The notes under the pieces: generated by a model
Database searches by the model: none
Seen by the model: only the letters and a program-made list of their open reading frames with translations
What the model was told of the DNA's origin: nothing
Source: Candidatus Omnitrophota bacterium
Lineage (GTDB): Bacteria; Omnitrophota; Gorgyraeia; 2-02-FULL-51-18
NCBI GenBank assembly: GCA_022072175.1
Contig: JAJVIE010000003.1
Location: forward strand, 1,421,903-1,485,902
Length of the DNA: 64,000 nt
Reading direction: 5' to 3'
Part shown: positions 28,801 to 34,800 of the stretch, piece after piece
Layout: every line of letters begins with the position of its first letter
Position numbering within the stretch: position 1 is the stretch's first letter
Position numbers and translations under genes: made by a program

Positions 28801-31800
28801 TTCGATCACACGGGTACTGTCGGACGTACGGACGGCCAGCAGGTCCTCGATGGCCCTTCTTTCGGGCAGGATCGTCCGGATGGACCGGAGCCTCCGCTCC
28901 CTTATCGCGCCGGTATACTCGGGATTACGGCGGTCTCCCCTCAACAGTTCATAGAGGTCCATGATGTCCTCCCAGCCGATCGCGCGGCCGCTCAGCCGTT
29001 CGTTGAGGTGGTCGACGGCTTCGAGCAGATAAGGGTCCGGGTTCATGTGGGACAGCAACTCCGGGTCGACCTGCGCCCGGCCGCCGGATTTCTCGGCCGC
29101 CAGACGGGCCCCGTCCGTCGACTCGAGCCGGAGGATGCGGTACCGCGCGCCGGATTCGGAGGGCTCGAAACGAACGTCCACCGTCGCGGGTGAATCGCGC
29201 CGGTCCGGCTCCCAGGCGGTGATCTCGTAGATCCGGCCGCTCAGAGCGTCGACGGCGCGTATCCGCTCAGGGTCCAGTCCCGTGGCCGCCTGAGAGGGAA
29301 GCTCGAGCTTGACGAACGTTTTCTTCTGGGTCGGCCGAAAGTCCATCAGCACGACGGTCCACCGTCCTCTTTCATCGCGCCAGGCCGGTGCCAGGTACCG
29401 GTCCTTGTTGGAATTGTTGAGCAAGGTCGCGTAGGTCTCGGACCGTCCGGGTACCGCGCGCTCGATGTCCGCCAGCACCCGGGCCAACGGACCTTCGGTG
29501 GTCAGGCTCGCCAAATAACGGTCCAGGTCACGCCGCGCTTCCAACTCCTGCCGGTCACCGCGTGAATGGGTATGCTTATCGTGCGGATCGTGCGACCCCC
29601 CTGGGATCGTGCTGATCTGTCCCCGCAGGTAAGCGTGGTCCCGTGAGTCATGTAAGACCCGTACCCCCCAGCGTGAAAGGATCGCCACCAGGAGCGCCGC
29701 CGCTTCCGGCGCGTCGCCGATCCCCCGCAGGGAGATCTGGTCGAAGTTCGTCAGGTACGTGATGATCTTGGAGCGTTGAGCGAAAACGCGCATCAGCGCC
29801 TCTCCCAGCAGGTAGGCCGGCTCTCCCTGCTTGACGACACGGTAGAACGCGTCGAAGAGTTCGCCCTGGTAGGTGGCGTCCGCTCCGAGGAAGAGCAGTT
29901 CCTGCTGATCGGCGGGATCGTAGGTCTCCATATAGACGCGGATGGGCTCCTGATGCTTCTCGTAGGCGTAGGCCCGGGCCGAAGCGATGACGGTCCTCCA
30001 CGGCTCTTCCTGACGCTGCCACCACGCCTCGAAGGACTCGTCCGCCCGGACCGGGATACCGCTGTCGACGAGCCAGGTCCGGAGATCGACCCCGTCGGCC
30101 GCCAGCCCGTCGTAGTACCCGCGCAAATGCTTCTTGAGGATCAAATGGCCCAGGTCCACGCGGAACTCCCTCAGGCCCAGATCGATCAGGCGCTTGAAAC
30201 TGTCGATGAGCTCGGCCTGCACCTCCGGATGCAGAGCGTTGGGCATCGCCTGGTCCGCGCTGTGCGAACCGAAGAAGGCCAGATGCTTGACGAACACCGG
30301 ACGTTCGGCGTCGCCCCGGCCGACCCTGAGCACGAACGAACGGCTCGTGTCGGATCCCAACAGCCGGCGGATCGACCGCCTCTTGTCCGCTTCGCCTCTG
30401 CGCCCGAAACGCCCCTCACCCTCAGAACCAACGGGCCTCCAGAAATATCGACGGTAGCTCTGATCATCGATCGCATCCGGAGAGGTCCAGATGATGTAGT
30501 CGGTCGCCAGAGAGATCCCCAGGCGTTGGGCCTCGCTCCGCAGGCGCTCGAACGCCTCGTGAGTGCGTCCCAGCGACAGGTCCCGGTTGAGCCGGTGCAT
30601 GCCCTGGATGGAGAACGGATTTCCGAAGGAGTCCTTGAGGAGCACGCCGTCCGCGTCGTCCCGTCGCGTGCGGTAGCCGGACACCCTTACGGTCGCGCGC
30701 GCCGATTCGAGATAGTGCTCACCGTCGTCAGGCACCTGGTGCACCTTGACGGACAGTGGGCTGGGCTGATACAGACCTCCATAGAGGTACACCCTGCGGA
30801 AACCGGCTTCGCGGAGCTTGGGCAGCATCCTCAGGAGCTTGTCCAGGCCGCGCCGGGAGACGACGTTCCGTCCATCGAACTCGACACCGAGATCGGTCAG
30901 GTTGACCGCGTAATAGACGTTCTCATGCCCGTCGGCCAGCCGGGCGCCGGCGGGGGCGAAGCCATGCTCCCGGATCAGGCGCTTGCGGACCTGGACCTGC
31001 CGCGCCATCTCGGCGCGCACGGCCTTGAGGTCCACGGTCTTGTAGTCGAAGACATCGCCGCCGCTGTCTCGGTGTCCGAGCGTGATGACATGATTGATCT
31101 TGGGTCCATAGAGGACCTCGGCGCCCCACTCGCTCTCGAGCCGCCGGATCGCGAACATCCGGAGCTCCGCGCCCAGCCCCGAGTACCGGGCCTCTTCACC
31201 GAGACCGCGGCGATTCCACGGCGCGATCTCGATACCCGAGAAGTCCCTCCCCTCCGAACCAAGGTCTTCGTATCCCTCGATGCCCTCGGTGGACCAGACC
31301 AGGAACAGCCGGGACAGCACAGCGGGATCGTTGCGGTCCAGCGCCTGCAAGTAGTACTCGATGTCGCCTCCGTGAGTGACCCCGGGCAGGTCCTCGTCTT
31401 CGAACCATTCATAGAACCGCCCGAGCGCCGCTTCTCTCTGCCGGCGCGTCAGGTCCGAGGCACGGACCACCGGCAGAGCGCGCATGGCCGGACCGGCCTG
31501 GCGGTCCAATACGACCACATGACCGGACTTGCGCTCGATCGCGTCGGACAAGCGCGCGCCGGTCATCTGCGTCAGCCCCGTGATCTCGAGGAACCAGGCG
31601 CGCGCAGGCGAAGCCCCGGCGTCCATCCGGTCATTGGCCGAATCCCTGTGGGCCTCGACCCAGGTCGCCACGCTCGATGCGCCTTGCTTGATGAAGATGT
31701 CCCAAGCGTTCCGACGCCCGCCGACCTCCGCATGGTGCGCGCTGACCCAAGCGGTCCCGGCAGTGACGACGGCGTCCGCTCCGCTCAGACCGTGCGCGGC

Positions 31801-34800
31801 CAGGATGCTCCAGGCATTGCGGCGGCCGCGCACGGCCGTCTGGTTAGCATCGACCCACGCGCGCCCGTTCGTGACAAAAGCGTCCGCCCCCTGAGCGCCT
31901 TGGCGCGTGTAGATCCTCCAGGCATTGGCGGGGCCTCCGACCTGAGCGCCGTGGGAAGCCACCCAACGCTCGGCTTTCTTGAGGAAAGCTCCCGCTCCTT
32001 TGACGCCGTACGACAGGACGATCTGCCAGGCGTTGGCCGGTCCTCCGACACGGCCCTGATGGGCTTCGACCCACACGCGCGAGGCCTCGAGGACCCGGTC
32101 GGCCGTCTCGAGATTGTGGGCCAGCAGGAATTTCCAGGCATTGACCGTCCCGCCCATCAGTTCGGCATGATCGGCCACCCATGCGGCCGCCTGATCGAAG
32201 AGGCGCTCGCCTTCCTCGAGACCGTAGAACAATACGTATTGCCACGCGATCGCCGGACCTCCGGTGCGCTCCTGGTGCGTGCGCACGAACTCGACGGCGT
32301 CATCCATCCCAATGAAGAGGTTCAACCGGTTGCGTAGGGCCGCCCACACCACCCACTCGGGTACGCCGTCGGCGATCCGGGCCCGCACGTCCTCGATGGG
32401 CACGAGCCGCTCGACAAGGTCCGCGCGCTGAGCTGCCGGATGACCGGCATACCCGTCCAGGCGCTCCCGGATCCGGCCGGCCAGCGCCCCGTCGTTCAAG
32501 GACAGCCGCTGCAGTCGATCGAGCACCATCCCTCCGTCCTCAAGGGTCTTGGTCGCGAAAGCCTCCCCGATCACCACCGCCTCCTCGGCGGTCAGCAGCC
32601 CCGTGTCGCGATAGTAGTCGAGCAGTCCTTGACGGGCGCGGACCAGTGTATTGGCCACGACCTCAGCGTCGGAGACAGCGACGCCCGCTCCCGTCAGATA
32701 GGGCACAAGCATCTCGTCGCGCAGGCGGAGGTGTACCGCGTGCAGTCGGCCACCGCGCTGGGTCAACTCCGAGACGGCCAGCCGCGCTCCGGCGGGTTTC
32801 TCACGGACCACGTACACGCCGGCGCGCTCGACGATCTCGAAGCGGTCGTAAGCCGACAGGTCCACGGCGCGGACGCGCGGTTTGCGGCCCTTGCGGGCCT
32901 CGATGGTGACGATGTCCCCGTCACGGACCTCCATGAACGCGCTCCGTTCGTTAAGAGCGACCTCCTGCCCACCGACGTCGACGGTCTTGCTCTTGACGCG
33001 GACCTCGGTGCTCTTGGTCAGCGCGTAGATCTCGGTGCGCGTCTCCCCCGGCTCCCCTCCGCGTACCGGCTCGTCCCGCTCGATGTACACATCGTCGGCC
33101 TCGATGGCCAGTCCGCTGGAGTACCCGGTTACGATCGGTGAGCGCGCCACCAGGTGGAGCAGTTGACGGTAGTTGAGGGGCTCGCTGGGACTGTACGTGA
33201 GGATGCCTCTGGCAGGGACCTCGAGCGCCGATCCGTTGATGGTCACGCGGAGCACGGGAGCCACGGACAGTCGCGCTCCGGACGTGACCGGCTCACGATC
33301 CGGACGTGCCGACGGGACTTCGGTCCGCGAGGGGGCCTCGGGGGTCGTCAGCGTGGCCAGTCCGGTCATCTGTCCGAGGATCCGGCGCAGACGCTCGGGC
33401 CTCAGAGCTTGATTGGCTTCCTGGCGCGCGGCGTACTCGACAGCATAGGCGTTCATCCACTCCTCGACGGCCCGCGCCAGATCACCGCGAGCCTTCAGCT
33501 CGGTCACGAACGGCCCGAGGACCTCGGCCAGCTCGGCATCGGTGGCCAGTGGATTGTTCCGCCCGGCCGTGAAGACCGAGCGGATCGCGATCTGATAACG
33601 CCCGGTTTCCGAGGACAGTTGACGCTCGTAAGCGGCCGGACGGCGCGTCAGGATGACCATGTACGGCCGCTTCTTGTTGGGATCGGTGATCCGGGGCAGG
33701 ATGACCAGATGCGACAAGCGCCTCTCACGCAACAGACGCGAGATGCCCGGTGAGTGATAACCTCCGGTCACCAGCGCGGCGGCCCGGGTGTCGGTGCTCT
33801 TCATCCGGCCGAGCGTGTTGGCTACGAGCGCGTCGTTGCGCTTCTCGGCCAGACGGTAGAACCTTGAAGCCACCGCCAACGCCCGGCGCAGATCGCGCGG
33901 CGGCCCTCCCCCGAACATCGGCACGCGGTGGCGTTCAGCCAGTTCGGTCAAGTCCAGGGCGAAGGAATCGATCGAAGCGCGCATCCCCGTAGCCGCCAGA
34001 TCACGCACCTCCTCATAGGTGGCGATACCGCGCAGCATCGAGGAGATCCTCGACCAGACACGCTCGACCCTCAGGAGCCGGGCGTCGTCCTCTCCGCTCA
34101 TGCAAGCCTCGAGCAAGGCGTCCTCGTACCGGGCCATCTCACCGAGCAGACCCGGTAGATCGATGGTCTCGAACAGGACCAGGTATTCGGTGTACCGCGC
34201 CAGGTCGGGGTACGACGCTGGGTCGAGGCGATACCGATGCGCCAGGTCCGTCAGGAAAAGATGGAAATCCGCCTCGGTGGTCCGACCCGCCTTGTAACTG
34301 AGCGAGCGCAGGAGGACCTGCTCGAGCTCCTGACCGCTCAACAGGGCCCGGAACGCCTCGAGCAATCGCTCGCGCTGGTCGTTGGCCGCCGCGAAGTCGA
34401 TGTGCTTCTCCATCCCGGTGACGGCGTCCAAGCGCTCGAGCTGAGCGAAGCCGCCCTGGTCGAATCCTCTGCGGGCCGCTACGGCCTTGAGCGCGGTCCA
34501 CCGCGCGGTGAATCCGGGACCGCGCTCTCCGGTCTGGGACCGGAGGTTCCGGACAGCTCGGGCATCCTCTCCATAGACCCGTTCGGCCAGCAACGACAGC
34601 GTCTTGTCCACTCCGGAGAGGGCGTTCTCATAGCGATCGCGGTTATCGAGCAGGTCGCGGAACGTCTTGAGGTTGGCTCGATAGAGGGTTTCGTCCTCGG
34701 CTCCGTAGACGTCCAGCGCTCCGCCGGAGGTGGCCGCGAAGAATTCTCCCGCGTTGAGGCGTCCGTTCTCGAGGAGCTTGCGGGCCGCCCTGCGCGCTCC

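Larger units (their letters stand above)
16867..33279 (-). repeat. GARLA motif series in protein A (17 copies)
   Basis: Lower coordinates of the 15-bp motif codons are 16867, 18739, 19810, 20371, 21079 (GARLL), 21112, 22774 (GARLG), 24442, 25546, 26794 (GARLS), 27772, 28411 (AARLA), 29098, 30934, 31546 (GARLS), 32776 and 33265 (GARLS). All are in the reading frame. The preceding residue is mostly Ser, Ala or Thr. Leu is encoded by CTG, TTG or CTC, and Arg by several CGN codons. Confidence 0.92.

Noticed and set aside
26380-29193. Plus-strand ORF of 937 codons
   Set aside because: It lies opposite the GH13, Fic and methyltransferase modules and has no recognisable motif or start signal.
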